From Aphis gossypii (Eukaryota; Arthropoda; Insecta; Hemiptera; Aphididae), in NCBI RefSeq assembly GCF_020184175.1, contig NC_065532.1:29016001-29080000 (forward strand): a stretch of DNA of 64,000 nt, written 5' to 3'. The notes under the pieces were generated by a model. It saw only the letters and a program-made list of their open reading frames with translations. It ran no database searches and had not been told where the DNA came from. This document shows, in pieces, positions 14,262 to 27,909 of this stretch (positions are counted from its first letter, which is position 1; the number at the start of each line of letters is the position of its first letter). The position numbers were made by a program, and so were the translations under genes.

Positions 14262-14416
14262 CACCACCGCCGCCGCCGCCTCCACTGCAGGTACGACTTC
14301 CTTCACCTTCATAATATATCCACCTCCACTGTATATAGTCACCGCCACTACCACAACTATACCTCCACCACTGGCGCGACCACCACTACCACCACGACTA
14401 CCACACGTCGGCGGCG
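14262..14416. repeat. CCG/CCA-rich triplet repeat island
   Basis: CCG triplets at about 14264-14281 are followed by imperfect CCA/CTA triplets to about 14405 and GGCGGCGG near 14410. The open frame crossing it (14034-14486, plus strand) encodes Thr/Arg low-complexity sequence from the repeat, so it is not called as a gene. Confidence 0.7.
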
Positions 14417-17400
14417 GAGTTTAAGTCCGCCGAATCGAATGAAGATTGTCTCCCTGGGCTTTCAGATTGTGTATACAATATTATAATATGCGTATGTACG
14501 TAAATAAACCTCCACGGCACACACATGGCTATAATATATATCTATATATTATTACACACGTGTATATACCTATTATTATAGCGTATATATACGTATATAA
14601 TATAATATGCCACACACTTCCACCTACGAATTATTATTTTTCTTTTATTTCATAAATTATATAATCATAAAAATAAAAATAAAAAATAAATAAACCTACA
14701 AGGCGGAATTGTTATTTTTATAATTAATGCATTTTTTTTACATTCGACCATAATATGTGTGTTTGTATTTTTTCTCTTTTTATTATTATTGCGAATAATA
14801 CTAAAAAATATACATTTCGTTCGTGTTCGTGTTTATAAATAATATGTTTTATTGCCTCGCACGGTGTTATTATAAACTTTGTTTATTTCACCGTTTCCTG
14901 TTGGTAATGGTATAAAAATGGTATTTAGACGTGCAGGATTCTTCCTCCTTTTAAATATATTTATATATGTATAATGTACATATTATAAAATATATAATCG
15001 AAAAACATCTTTATGGTATGGGGTAAAAATAAACGGTAAAACTTTAATAAAAAAGGGTAGCTAGGTAGGGAAATGCTCTAGAATTAATTATAACATAAAT
15101 ATTTCACAATTTGTTTTTGTATATATAAAATATACATATATATATGTACATGAATATAATATTATAATATTATATAAGCTTGACGAAAATAAAACGTCCT
15201 GTAGGCGGAAAAACTTCTGTAATATTTTCGGAGGCGTGCCAGTGGAAACTTTTCATTTCTCGCCATTTTATGCAAATAAATAATTTCGAAAAAACACTCA
15301 GACGTGAAACAAGTACGTGACGGGTTCTTTTCTGGGAAACAAAAAAAAAGGGTTCCAAACAAATAACTCCGGGACACGACATAGAGATTGAATGACCCAA
15401 CGTGTGTTATTCATATTATAACATTATAACGTACATCGATCCGCTGGAAATTAAATAACGAAAAAATATATATTGTCAGAGCAATTTTTAGCCCCCTGAT
15501 ACATACGCGCGCGCGATGGTAACACGCACACATACACACATAAACACGGGCATCGGACAATGTGAGAGTTCGAAAATTCAATTTGCGGCCCTCCATTTTC
15601 TTTTATTATTTTATTATAAGGACCGCCTGTGCGCTGTTGCAATTTCAATTAAATTTATCCCCAACGTATACAGTCTACTTATTATTTTTTTTAATCATAC
15701 ATTTATTATACTAGCGCATACATATATATGTTTTTTATTTAATAATAATAATAATATAATATGGGCCCCGCATATGGGGGCCTTAATTATACGGACTCCT
15801 TTCCTTTTATGTTCATTCTCGATCCCCCTCCCGCACCCAATAGTTTATCATTCAGAATCCGTTACCAATAATACACTGAGATCTAATAATCTTTGAGCAA
15901 AGGTACTTGCCTCGACTTGAGACGACCGCGAAGGCCGGCATGGTGTCATCCGTAAAACAATTGTTTACAATATAAAACCGGTCGTAAATGGGGGGGGGGG
16001 ATTATCGATCATAAAATGTTACATTTATCTTTCGAGCTATAATGCGTGTAATACTATTAATTTGTACGTACACTCTATAGTGCATATTTAGTTAGATTAC
16101 AAATATAATATTACTATTAACATTTAACACAATATATTATTATAAATATATATTGGAAATTTATTATTTAATACGTTATATACTTATGCCGAGACTTAAC
16201 GTCCCAACTTATAAACATGCGACTTATTTACAGTTCCTATATTTAGCAAAATATGTTTTTATATAAAGGAATCCATGTACCATTATTGGCGAATTTATGA
16301 TTACGAAACTAATATGTAGATTTCAACTGATAACTATAGATGAAATGTTTTATATTTTTATAGTTGTAGTTTCGACGTGTGTTATAAAATATTTTTTCGG
16401 TAAACCAGCTGAACATATTTAACAATAATATTCAAGGAAATATTTGAATTCAAGAACAGATAAGAAGAAAAATTAATAACGCCAACGTTTTTGATATAAT
16501 ATGTAGCCCACAAATATAATATTATATTTTGAAACATTAAATTAATATAAATGGATTTAGAAAAAAAGGTTACATATAATATATTATGTATAAAAAATAA
16601 CATATAATAACATAGGTGATACACCTCTTGTACGCCAGCTGTAGTTAATGTACCGGTGACCGAGTATAAATAAATGAGACGGTATACGATCGGCTCTAAA
16701 CGTCTATTATAATAATATATTACGTGCTTTTTTTATTATTATTATTATAATTCCAACTGTTACCACTACGTTCCACCTGTCTGTGTTATTCAATCAGACG
16801 AGTGTATGGAGAAAAATATTTTTTTAACGTACAATTTTATAATACCTACATGAATACATGATATTATATTATAGAAAGTTCATACGATTACCATACATAA
16901 CCCAAAGACAATAATTATCTGGGTGGACTTAGCCACTACGACGAATATGTTGTACAATGTTAAAATAACGATAACAATCGCAACATTATACTGTAGTTCT
17001 TTTGTACTAATCTAATATTTTTTTTCTTAATGCCGTATTTATTGTGAAATCAAGTCTCGCTACGTTTGTACCTAGTAATATAGTATTATTTTCCAGGTCA
17101 TTTTCCTGGTTATATTTACTGTAATTTCGATAAAAATTGTTTAAACTTTTGAATTATTATTATCATAACTAATACCAAATATAATAGTTTTAATATCTTT
17201 CAAAAAAGGTATATTACCTAAAATATAATGAAAAATTAATTAATAAGAGTATTGTAGCAAATGTGTGGGTAATTTGCTAATACATATTCACTAGGTCATT
17301 AATTTTTAAAATAAAATATATTGTAAATAATGATCTTTTTTTGACAATTCTATGACGCATTTATTTTTTAAGCTTCTAGGACTTCATGTAGTTTTCAAAG

Positions 17401-20262
17401 GGCACTAATAAGTATTATAAGAAAGTTTATAATAAATGATTTGATCTTTTTTTTTGTATCATGATTATTCTTGGGAGGTAGTTGGTAGGAAAAGGGAGAA
17501 TGGAAGTGGCCAAAGGGGTTTCAAAAGTGATTTTTATTTTAGTTTGAGTTATAAATACCTACGATATTATTCATTTAAATACTTGGTTTAAGTATTATTA
17601 TTTATCATACTATAATAGAATTAAATATAATTCAAAAAAATGTATAGTTATAAGTTATAACCACCTACCTAATATATATATTTATAAAAATTATACAATT
17701 TTTCATAATATTACTTTAAATAATTCGAAGTTATGAATTTGAAGTTACAAAACTTATACATTATGATTATTACATGTACAGTATAGGTACATATTAAAAT
17801 TTATACTCATTCTTCTCCTTCTTTCCAATATCAATAGTTTTTTTTTTTTTAATATTGACGTTAAGGGAACCCATAACATAATTAAATTCTTACTAAATTA
17901 ATGTCCCTACACGTAAATTTAAAGATCCTAAGTCCACACAATAAAAGTATATGAACGGTTAGCGTGCTTGGCGTAAAATATCGACGATGAATAATTACGG
18001 TGTTTGGCCAGTTTTTTATTATTATTATTTTTATTTTCGAAGTGAGGGGTGCGCGCTTATATCGAACAACACACAAGCCTTTTTTTTTTTTTTTTTGACA
18101 ATAAATAATAACCAAGGGACTTCCTCCAATTATACAAAGAGTGCAGCCGTCGCTTCTGCGTTCGCAATTTCCTTTATTAAATGTAAATCGATCGTTAATT
18201 GTTTATTCGGTCGACGCTCATAGCTCGTTTTCCGCCCCGAAAACTTGTATATAACTGAAGAGAATTATTTATTGGTTTTACCAGTCGTAAATTTTAAAAA
18301 GAAAAGTTTTGGCTGCCGCCGGCATTCGCGAAGTCCGCTAAGCCAACGGTGGCCGGGTAGGGTGAGCGGTGTAGAAAACAGAAAATGGTTTAACTTAATT
18401 CGATTAATTAGTATTGGTAAATAATAAATTTAGAACAAAACTCGCCACCTTCCGGTATATCTATATACTGATGGCGGCGAACTTGCTAAAAGTTAGGTTG
18501 GGTCGACTAGAAATGTAACTTGAATGGTTGTTGTTATTATTTTTAATTTCACCTTTAAGATAGTTTTGTTCTTTTTGTACCTAGGAAATCATTATCCTAG
18601 ATATATAATAAGAAGAATTTTGAGAGATACAACAGTCGACGACAGTGCTAATTAAAATAATCCAAACAGCCGGAAGAACGAGGGAGAGCATTGTTTCGCA
18701 TATGACGATTGTAATAAAGCCACATTATTTCCCCTTTTCCTAAAGTTACAACGCCATGATACGTTATAACCAAAATCAACTATAATTTATAAGCATTGCA
18801 TTTTTTTAAAACTCATTCTGAATAAGATTGAACATATAAGAAGATTATAACATCAATTTACTAGTATCCTACCTAATTATAATTTTAAGTACCTTTTAAG
18901 TTTTTCATAACTGATGAGTTCATACAATTTAGTTTCAATATTAACAAATATTATATTTATATATCCTTGATAAACAAGGTCTGGATGAACTTAAAATTTA
19001 AATTAATGAGGAAATTTAAACGACCGTAGGGATTTTATTAGTTAGATATTTAATGCAGTTTTATCATACTGATCGTAGAATACAAAATTCTTAACTTGAT
19101 AATATTTACTAAATTTATAAAAAATATTACACAAAAACAATGTTACCGAATATTGGAAATGAAATGTTTATTTTAACATTTGAATATACTTTATACCCAT
19201 TTAAGTTTATAGGTACCAACAAAGTTTTTTTGTATTAGAAAAAATAAGTATTGAAAAAATAATTTTTGTAAAGGTAATATTTATTTATTGATTTAGAAAC
19301 TTTAGTAGGTATGTATAAATAAATTTATGCATACATTTTTTAAAGAATATTGTTTGCATTGTGTAATAAAAATAAGAAACTCTAAAAGAGAATTGCTATC
19401 CGCAGTGTGACATAAATGTATAGTAATTAAAATTAATGCTGGACGTTTTTTTAAATTTTTTTATTATTATTCTTTTATTGGAAGTAATTAACTTTAACGA
19501 GTTTAATTGTTGGCACAAATGTCACATCCCCGTTTCGCCATCCGCTTATTATTATTAGTTGTTTTCTTTTAATTGCTAAGTATAAATTAATTCCAATTAA
19601 TATAATAAGAGATCATAAGGAGAACGCGATATAAATCCACACAAAAGCCTATTTCTTTATTTTGTTAGGATGTAAGATTTTTTTATATATTCATACGGAC
19701 GTTTAATTTTTTGTAAGTTTAAAATTAAAATTTAAAAATCGAACGATTATTTTGGAACAGTTAAAGTAGTTACATCATTGCATAATAGCCATAATGCATA
19801 TACTAATTATTTGTATCACTTGTATAATATAATACTACATAATTCATACGTGTGCATAGTGCATACAATTATAAATATAATTAGTTAAAATGGAATAATA
19901 TATATTATAACTAACAATAAAAAAGAAACTTTTTTAATACAAATAAATCATTTATAAGAAGATATAACTTATATATATAAACTACAAGGAAATAAAAGAT
20001 AATCGTACATCGTTTTATTAGGTACTTGTTAGATATTAGTTATTATTCCTAGTATTAACAATAATCCTTATGGTAAAATAAATGTATAAATAAGAAATAA
20101 ATTATATCTTTTTATAATTATTTTTATATTATTTTACGTTATGGCATAGGTATTTGTCGTTAAATAGTTTTCCAGGTACCGTATAAACGACAGCAATAGT
20201 GGCAATGAGAAAAATGATGATTTATAAATGTGCGTATATTTTCATTGACAAGCATTTAATTT

Positions 20263-20278
20263 TTTGACACGTGTCAAA
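20263..20278. promoter_or_regulatory. 16-bp perfect palindrome centred on CACGTG E-box
   Basis: TTTGACACGTGTCAAA is a perfect 16-base palindrome. Its centre, CACGTG, is the canonical binding word of several bHLH dimers. Two further TTGAC words lie within 30 bases. Function is inferred only. Confidence 0.35.
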
Positions 20279-23231
20279 TAATTGACAGTAGTATAGACAA
20301 TTCTAAATGTATTAGAACATATGCGTACCAACCATGAGTTCAATTAATATTTTAAAGGCATTTTAACATTCCATATATAAAATAAAATAGGACTTGTTTG
20401 TAACTCATATCTTAAAACAATTCTTAAATTGAATTAACATAATATTTTATTTTTTTTTTATATGTATTTGAATAATATTACAATGACACTAAAATAATAC
20501 AATCTAAATTATTTTATGATTCCTTATCTGTTCTAATTTATATACATACAACCGCCTGGGGCTTTAGGGATTTATCATTTGCTATGAATTTTAACAAAGT
20601 CTAAAGTTAAGACTGATATTCACAGAACACGTCTTCATTCTCTTTTCTCTCCGAATATAGTTATAATAATAATTGTATTATTATTAAAATGAAAACATTC
20701 AAAATCCACATTTATAGTGACAACAATAATGGTGATCAATGAATATTTCGGACAAAAGTAATTTAACGGCAACAATGTCCTCGGAAAACAAGAGCTGCAT
20801 TCTAAATTAATCGAGGCTAATTTTTGAACAGAATATAAATAATGGAAAAACTTGTCATCCACTAATGTCCTCTTATAGTAATAATAATAATAATATAATA
20901 ATAATGATAAATTATTAATTAAAAATCACAATCATAAAGGCTAATCGGTCTCCACGTAACAACAGTTATATTTTATGGTTTTATATGAATTCCCTACACA
21001 AACTACGCCGTTCACAGCCATTGTCGTAAAAATATTTATCAATGTCTGCCACGAGCTTGGTAAAAGAAAGTATTAACAATTTATAATATGACTATTTCGA
21101 AATTAGTTTTTATACAATTAACATAATTTAAATGTATTATTGTTAATCTATGTAAATGGTTTTAGTTATTAAGCCCGTTAGGTACCTATTTTGTTCAGAA
21201 TAAAATCGTATGTTGTGATATTTTATGTCTATGATATGATGACGCCTGTGAGTTCTTTTAGAGCTAACGAATATTATATTATTAAATTGACTATTGTCAC
21301 GCCAAAGTTTGTTCAAAAAAGTAGAAATTCTAATCAAAATGTGACAAAAATATAGTCAGTCAGCATACTACCATTTGTTATTTACATAGCTTATTGTTTA
21401 GATGAAGATAGAATAACAATTATTAAACTAAAATATTTTTCATATAATTTAGCTGTTTCCCGCAAGATGAATACAAGAATACAAAAGCTTCCTAAAAGAC
21501 ACATAATCTCTACTGGGTTGTATTATACATATTTTTTTTGTTTTTTGTAAATTTTAAAATGCCTTTACTATTATCTATTTATTCTCAACAGTATATATAG
21601 GTATACCTACATTATAATACATAATATATAATATATTATATTATATACGTTTTCTGCCAGGGACAACGTGATAATAAATATTTATAATATTCATCACACT
21701 GCAGCATGGATTTGTGTATAAATCTGAATAAAATATTCCACGAAAAAAAAAATAAAACAATGTTTTAATTAAAACTATAGTTGGTACCAGCCTTTAGGGG
21801 TTTTAATCTCTATCACTGTGCCGGGAAACGGCATAGCCGAAGGTTTGTTTTTTTAGTTTAAAGTTTTACAAATTCCAGAAATTAAGTTTAATTTGTTTAA
21901 ATAAATAAGCCCCCCAATCAGCTTTTACGAGAAAAGAGAACTGGTCGAAGAGATAATTGTATTACAAAAGAAAACTCTTCGTTTTTATTCCGTTAAAATT
22001 ATAATAAAATTTCCAGATAAACCAACCCTCCGTCCAATGATTCCACACAGAAAGGATATACTACAGACATGGGATAGGTATATATTACATTTATTGATCT
22101 TTGTATATTTTAATAATATTATGCAATTACAATTTATTATAAAAATATAAATACAAAAAAAAAATGGAATGCGTGGAATTCATCGTGCAGGTTAAAATAA
22201 CATTATAATGTTCTGTACAGCCATCATATACATAATAATATATAAATACATATTAATTTAATAACTTTTGTTTCATAATTAATCAAAATGAGGTTTTAGG
22301 AATAAAAAAAAATTAAAAATTAAAAATTATTAGGGTATTAACGTTTGAAATTGACCAGCTGAGTCCAATATACGTAGGTTGTAATCTACGTTCTAACAAT
22401 TATTTTTTCATCAGGACTTAGGAGACCAGCTTCGTGATTTATACTTTATAGTATTACATTTTACAATTACGATTATTATTTTTTATGCTTGTATAATACA
22501 AAACAATAAGAAAGAATTCAATTTGAATCTGAAACTTGAGCATATAAAAATAACTATATTTTTAATAAAAACGGCAGAAAAAATGGGTATATATATATAT
22601 ATTAAGTACCTATAGAGACAACTTATTATGAATCTACTATTAAAATATAAAAGCATCATACTTATTACAATATTAGTATATTTATATTGTACAGTATTTA
22701 TTTATTATATAATATTATGAATTAGTTTTCGGAAAAATATATAAAAATTATTGTCAGCAAATAACACAATATGAAAATGAATGTAAATGTCATTTGTATT
22801 TTGTTGGCAGCATAATTTGTCAAATATACATACCTTTAGGTCATAACAGCCTAGTAATAAATGTTCCGTTTCCCACGAACATAAATATAAAACAATAGGC
22901 TATGTATTATTATTATTGGATTGGCCTACATTGTGGTATTGCAAAATACTTAACATAATAACAATGATAAAAAAAAAAACACTTGGGCTACCGGAGATTT
23001 ATAAAATAAATTATTTATGAATTTTGCTGATGGTTGTGTTTATAATAAATTTAGGCGTTATTTGCAATCCGAACGGAAGTTTACTTATTCTTAGGCATTA
23101 ATTATTTACGAAAAACACAAAACCGATTCGTTTAGGTCAGTACAAAACAGCTCGATATACAGACGTCTGTCGTATTCCGTTTACAACATAAGGCACATAT
23201 TATATATTTCCTCTTTTTCTCTCACTCTTTC

Positions 23232-23234
<3 letters not shown>

Positions 23235-23262
<28 letters not shown>
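23235..23262. repeat. CT (GA) microsatellite
   Basis: Uninterrupted CT run flanked by imperfect CTCACT and CTTTTTCTCA repeats. Confidence 0.9.
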
Positions 23263-23266
<4 letters not shown>

Positions 23267-25639
23267 CTCACTCACTCGCTCACGCAAACACATACTTCTT
23301 TCATATTTTCTTTCATCATAAAAATAAATGAAACAATTCAACTAGGTGATTGATTTTTTATAAAGAATGGCAAAAAATGCATAACATATTATGAAGTAGA
23401 AAAACAAATAATTGAGTAATAATAATTGATTTAAACAATTATCTAATAATTGTCACCACCGATATCAAATGAAAATCTAATGGTTAAATAGGAATAGGCG
23501 TATATAACATTTTTGCTTATAGTTTTTTTTTCTCGGAAAAGATGTTAGGTACAGAGACTTAAAAATTACATATTCATAACCAGCTATGAATATTCATTCT
23601 TTAGTAAAGTTCGGGTAATGTAGACTTTCGCCAAATGATAATAAAAATTATAATAAAAAAGGAGTAATGCTTTGTATAGTGATTCTACGCATTAAAAATA
23701 TATAAGTATAAATAATATGATAACAATAATAAAAATATAATCGGTTTTGTCGTCCTCGAAGTGATTTCTGGAAAATATAGCTACTGTTCCTGCTCTGTAT
23801 TCACCTCTTTCTTTGACAGTTTCATCCCTTTTATTTTGTATGCTATATTAGATCTAAAAATACCAGATTAAAGTTTTGTATAGAATTTTGGGATGAAAAA
23901 ATTGTTGATTTTCCATCAAATATAATACATCTTTTGATCAATAAAATTTTAAACTAATAAGAAAATGTATAAAATACATTATACATTTTTATTATCTATC
24001 TATTATCCATGTACACTTTACAAACAAACGCGTGAAGTATGTAGGTACATTGTACATTCATTATGAGTTAAGTACATTTTATTATGATAAAAATAACAAA
24101 ACAAAACAAAAAAAAAAACATGAAATCGAAAACACAAAGTTTATAACCACAACTTGTAGGTCAGGGGTAAATGTGTCAGGAAAGGGGATACTTTTCCAAA
24201 ACTTCTAAGGATCCTTATAGCTTTTACCACGCAATTCATTTTTCTCGCCTTGTAGAGGTGTTTTTATAGCCTGCAGCTTTTTAAATTCATTCATTTCAAT
24301 TTAACGCTTAAAACTAAAATCCCAATTATTTTGTAAAACAATAAGAAATTAAACGACTTACAAAACTGCGTCTTTTTTTTTAATATAACAAATATGTCCG
24401 GAAAATTTTCATTTAATACATAAATATAGTTTTCAACAAGTCATTGTAATTTAAATTTCACTCGAAAAGAGGATTTTTTACCTTAAGCACATTATTTCCT
24501 AGGTTGGTTTAAATTATCATCCAGTGAGCATAACTATATAGGTAGGTACTAGGTACCTACTAAAAAATTCAACGTATCACACCACACATGAAACGTGTAT
24601 TGTTCAACGAAAAGTTTAAACGCTTCATGAACACATTTCTGAACCATTTGAAGAAAAAAGAATAGCTACGAATTTTTTTGAAAAACTGATTTTTATTATA
24701 TTATGCTAATCTTTAATTGTTTCTGTTTATACATACAGTGTATGATACATCCTTTTTTCTGTATATTTATACAAATATAAGTATAAAATACAGTATAGTT
24801 CTTTCAGAGATTAAACAAAACGATAAAATCATTTCAATTATTAGAAAACTTTTTAGTAGGTATAGAAATTTTAATAATATTAAAATAAATACTTTTTAAA
24901 TCGACTAGATAAACCCATCAACAAGTTATTCAGTTAGCAGAGAAATGCAACTTTTTTAGAATAATAAAATATATACAAAAAAAAAAAAAAAAAATACCAA
25001 ACAATTTGACAATTAGTGTAGACTGCATTTTCCTCCTACCGACTGTAAAAAAACACATTGCACGGATACTTAAGAAATAAAAATAGAAACTTTTAAAATC
25101 GGCTGTGAGTGCTTAAACTCGATGATCGTTAATGGATATTTATAACGTCAGAGACTTACTGGATGTATACAATATAGTTAGAAATGACATTTTTATTTGT
25201 GTTATTGCAAGCTTAAAAAGCAAAAGTATCGAAAACAACAAAAAAAAAACCACCCGTAAAAATAATCGTATTAAATATAATAATGAGCAATTCACATAAT
25301 ATCTGTGTAATATATATTATATTTATAATAGGTACCTATCTATTATATAATATTATTATATTCAAGAACCCGGGATACCACTAATAACATAATAATTCAA
25401 TGAATTTATAATTTTATCGAGATAATTTAACCAATAATTGAATTGATAAAAAATTAAAATAAATACTATTGATAAATTATAAATAATTACAGAATCTTAT
25501 CTCGTACAAATGTATAAGGTAATTTTATCGGCCGACATTTTTGTATTGCTTATATTTTTATTTTTATTCTATACATTAATTTTAAAATAAATATTTTCTA
25601 TATTATTATTTGTAGTGATAAAAGGAAGTAAATGCGGAA

Positions 25640-26110
25640 GAACACGCGCACGCATACAATTTAAATATAAAAAGAAGGCGGAGTGAAAAAATTAACATTG
25701 CGGGGTGGAATGGGGACTCCGGGTGAAAGCTTCGAAAAGTTGTGTGAACGAAATTACGGTGTCGGGGGAGGCGTTGGTGGTGGCGAGCGGTGACGTCACT
25801 GTATACACGGAGGCGCATTCTGCCATTGTTATTGTTATATTAATAATAATAATAAATAGGGTTAACGGGCGGGCGTGCGGGCGGGCGGGCGGTTCAGGCA
25901 ATAAATTCAACTTGCCTCATTTAACTACGACTAGCGAGTGAGGGGGAGTGTGAGAGGCAGGCGGGCGGCGTGAAAGGGAGGGAAGGAAGAGAGAGAGAGA
26001 GAGAGAGAGTGAGTGAGAGAGAGACAGATGAATATATATATATATATGTATACATATTTTATATATATATATATATAAACAGTGAGAATGAGGGGGAAGA
26101 GGAGAGTATG
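25640..26110. promoter_or_regulatory. GC-rich and GA-repeat island just inside the BTB gene's first intron
   Basis: From about 25680 to 25960 the sequence is rich in GGCGGGCG and CpG words, followed by GA repeats at 25988-26027 and TA repeats to 26080. It lies 300-780 bases downstream of the BTB exon's donor site on the minus strand, so it is intronic if the gene model is right. Dense GAGA words and a TGCCATTG word (near 25816) are the kind of sites bound by GAGA factor and Pho/YY1 in insects, so a promoter-proximal regulatory role is plausible but unproven. Confidence 0.35.
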
Positions 26111-26413
26111 CTCTTCAATCAATAACTCCTTTTAAACGTGTTATTACATATTACACATATACACACACACTCACACTGTGTGGTCCGTTATTTATACCAT
26201 AAAATATAATATACATAATATATATATATATGACTTAAAATAGACGTTGTCCCGGACGGGAGAGAAATGGGTAAAAGAAAAAAAAAACCTTCGGAATAAA
26301 ATATTAATAAATAATAATAAATGGTAAATATAATGTTAAACGAGCGGACGATTGCATTATTTAGAAGAAGATATAAAAAGGTATATTTAAGGTATAAATC
26401 TGATGGAAAAATA

Positions 26414-26419
26414 ACTCAC
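26414..26419 (-). other. 5' splice donor of the BTB exon
   Basis: On the minus strand the exon ends GAAGAAAGA and is followed by GTGAGT, a near-ideal donor. Reading past it gives ten unrelated residues and a stop, with composition unlike the exon. The cut falls between codons (phase 0), after the conserved-looking peptide GIAEMIREEER. Confidence 0.75.
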
Positions 26420-27409
26420 TCTTTCTTCCTCGCGTATCATCTCGGCGATGCCCGGCTTTATTTCCATATCGTCGGCCACGCTGCTCGGCGGCGGTATCGA
26501 TGACGATGACGACGACGACGACGAAGCGGACGAGGCGGACGGCGGCATGGTCTGCGACGCCGGTGTCTGTTGTGACGACTGCTGCTGCTGCTGTTGTTGT
26601 TGTTGTTGTTGTTGGTGTTGCTGCTGATGTTGCTGCTGTTGCTGATGTTGTTGTTGTTGTTGCTGTTGTTGTTGTTGTTGTTGTTGTTGTTGCTGTTGCT
26701 GCTGCTGCTGGTGGTGCTGGTGCACGTGCGACAGCTGAGACTGCGACTGCTGTTGATGATGGGGGGCAGGTGGAGGCGGCATGTGGTGCAAGTTGAGCGG
26801 CGTGTCCGCTGCCGACGATCCCATGTCGGACATGACGGACTCCGGGCTGGCCGCCGGCGGAGACAGCCTGTGCCGCTTGCGGGCCGGCTGTTTGGGAGAT
26901 TCGGGCGCTACGGCCGTGGGCGTCACCACGGTGGCCGCGGCCTGTGGTTCACATCCACCGCCGCCCGTGAGTTGTTCGTTGCTGACGTCGGCCAGACCTC
27001 GGACTTTCAGCGTCTCGGCGACGCGCAGCAGCGGACCGATCTGTTCCTGATAGACGTTTATCTCGCCCTTGTACATGAAGTCGACGACCGCCCTGAGCTC
27101 GGGCCACTGGACGTCTTTGAGTATGACGATCGGGTGCTTACACTTGTTCTCGGCAAGCATGCTCTGGAAGTACGGGCTGCACGCGGACAACACGATCTTG
27201 TGCGCTTTGAGCGTGTGACCGTCGCAGGCGATCGTCACGTCCACGAACGTGCCGTTCTGCAGCAGTTGGTCGAACACGTTGGTCAGGTTGCTCTGGTAGT
27301 TGTTCCAGCGCAAGCAGAACTGCTGGTTGCCGGAACCGCCGGTCGCGCCGCAAGTCTTCTCGGTCGTCGCCGACGACGGCACGTCTTTGGAGCCGTTGCT
27401 CGGTTGCAT
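26420..27409 (-). CDS. bab: BTB/POZ transcription factor, first coding exon (bric-a-brac-like)
   Basis: Predicted nuclear DNA-binding regulator; only its N-terminal 330 codons are in this exon. I start at ATG 27409 (MQPSNGSK), because the upstream in-frame codons are hydrophobic and repeat-derived and the BTB domain follows directly. Residues 28-145 form a BTB/POZ dimerisation domain of the insect Ttk group, with QQFCLRWNNYQ, FVDVTIACDG, KAHKIVLSACSPYF, HPIVILKDV and FMYKGEINV. The stretch QIGPLLRVAETLKVRGLADV resembles bric-a-brac 1/2 more than lola, fruitless, broad or abrupt, as I recall those families. Residues 173-182 are basic (PARKRHRL, a possible nuclear signal). A Gln/His tract spans about 217-277 and Ser-rich sequence about 291-304. 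The exon ends in GIAEMIREEER, which I also associate with Bab proteins. Bab proteins carry a C-terminal Psq helix-turn-helix domain, absent here and expected in later exons. In Drosophila, bab acts in leg, ovary and abdominal patterning; the role here is inferred. Confidence 0.88.
26579..26710 (-). repeat. CAG/CAA polyglutamine tract inside the BTB exon
   Basis: About 44 codons of mixed CAG and CAA with a few histidine codons, residues 234-277 of the predicted protein. CAG and CAA are interspersed, so this is not a pure triplet run. On the plus strand it reads as CTG/TTG and creates long Leu-rich shadow frames. Length polymorphism between individuals is likely. Confidence 0.95.
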
Positions 27410-27905
27410 GGTGATGCGGCAGAAGCAGTCGGATATACTCTCTGCTGCTGCTCGCGGGCAGTGCGCGATGACTACTCGGACGGATTGTCGAGAAAAAAAT
27501 TTCGGCGCGAAAATTGACAAAAAAAAAAATCGAAAAATCACGAGCTTACGGACAACGTCTGTTGCGGGTGGTGCGAGACGAAAAAAAAATAATAATAATA
27601 TTTAAATAACGACGTTCGATCACCTCTGAGCACACGTTTTTTTATTAACGACGATGCGACAGACGAAAGCGGCGCGCGCGTGACGGACGAGAGCACCGGT
27701 CGCGGCGGAACTGACTGTAGTCGCGTCGGGTGCCGCGTTTGGCAGGCTGGTAGGCGGGCGGCTGGCTGTTTGGCGGCGGCGGTGGCGCGCGCTGACGAAA
27801 ACGCCGGCCGCGGCGGGTGCCCGTGCCACGGACGCAGTGTGACCAGAGGCCGCCGAACGAAATTACTGTACCGCCGTGTGCCGACTTTTCTGTGCGGCCG
27901 TACCA
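27410..27905 (-). promoter_or_regulatory. CpG-rich putative 5' leader and promoter of the BTB gene
   Basis: This block directly upstream of the chosen start codon is strongly GC- and CpG-rich and drops abruptly to AT-rich DNA at about 27906. On the minus strand, TCAGTT at 27714-27709 matches the arthropod initiator consensus. CGTCA lies at about +28 to +32, a partial match to a downstream promoter element. A start there would give a leader of about 300 bases. There is no TATA box at the proper distance. The exact start site is inferred, and a spliced leader is possible because TCCGTAAGC near 27547 could be a donor. Confidence 0.45.
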
Positions 27906-27909
27906 CATA

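Larger units (their letters stand above)
14650..25600. other. AT-rich non-coding DNA, probably intron or 3' side of the BTB gene
   Basis: No conserved coding exon was recognised on either strand. If the BTB gene continues on the minus strand, this would be intronic. I looked in particular for its Psq DNA-binding exon and did not see it. Locally less AT-rich patches occur at about 15.2-15.6, 15.9 and 18.3-18.5 kb without assignable function. A CT run lies at 23235-23262, and a long palindrome at 20263-20278 is listed separately. Confidence 0.5.
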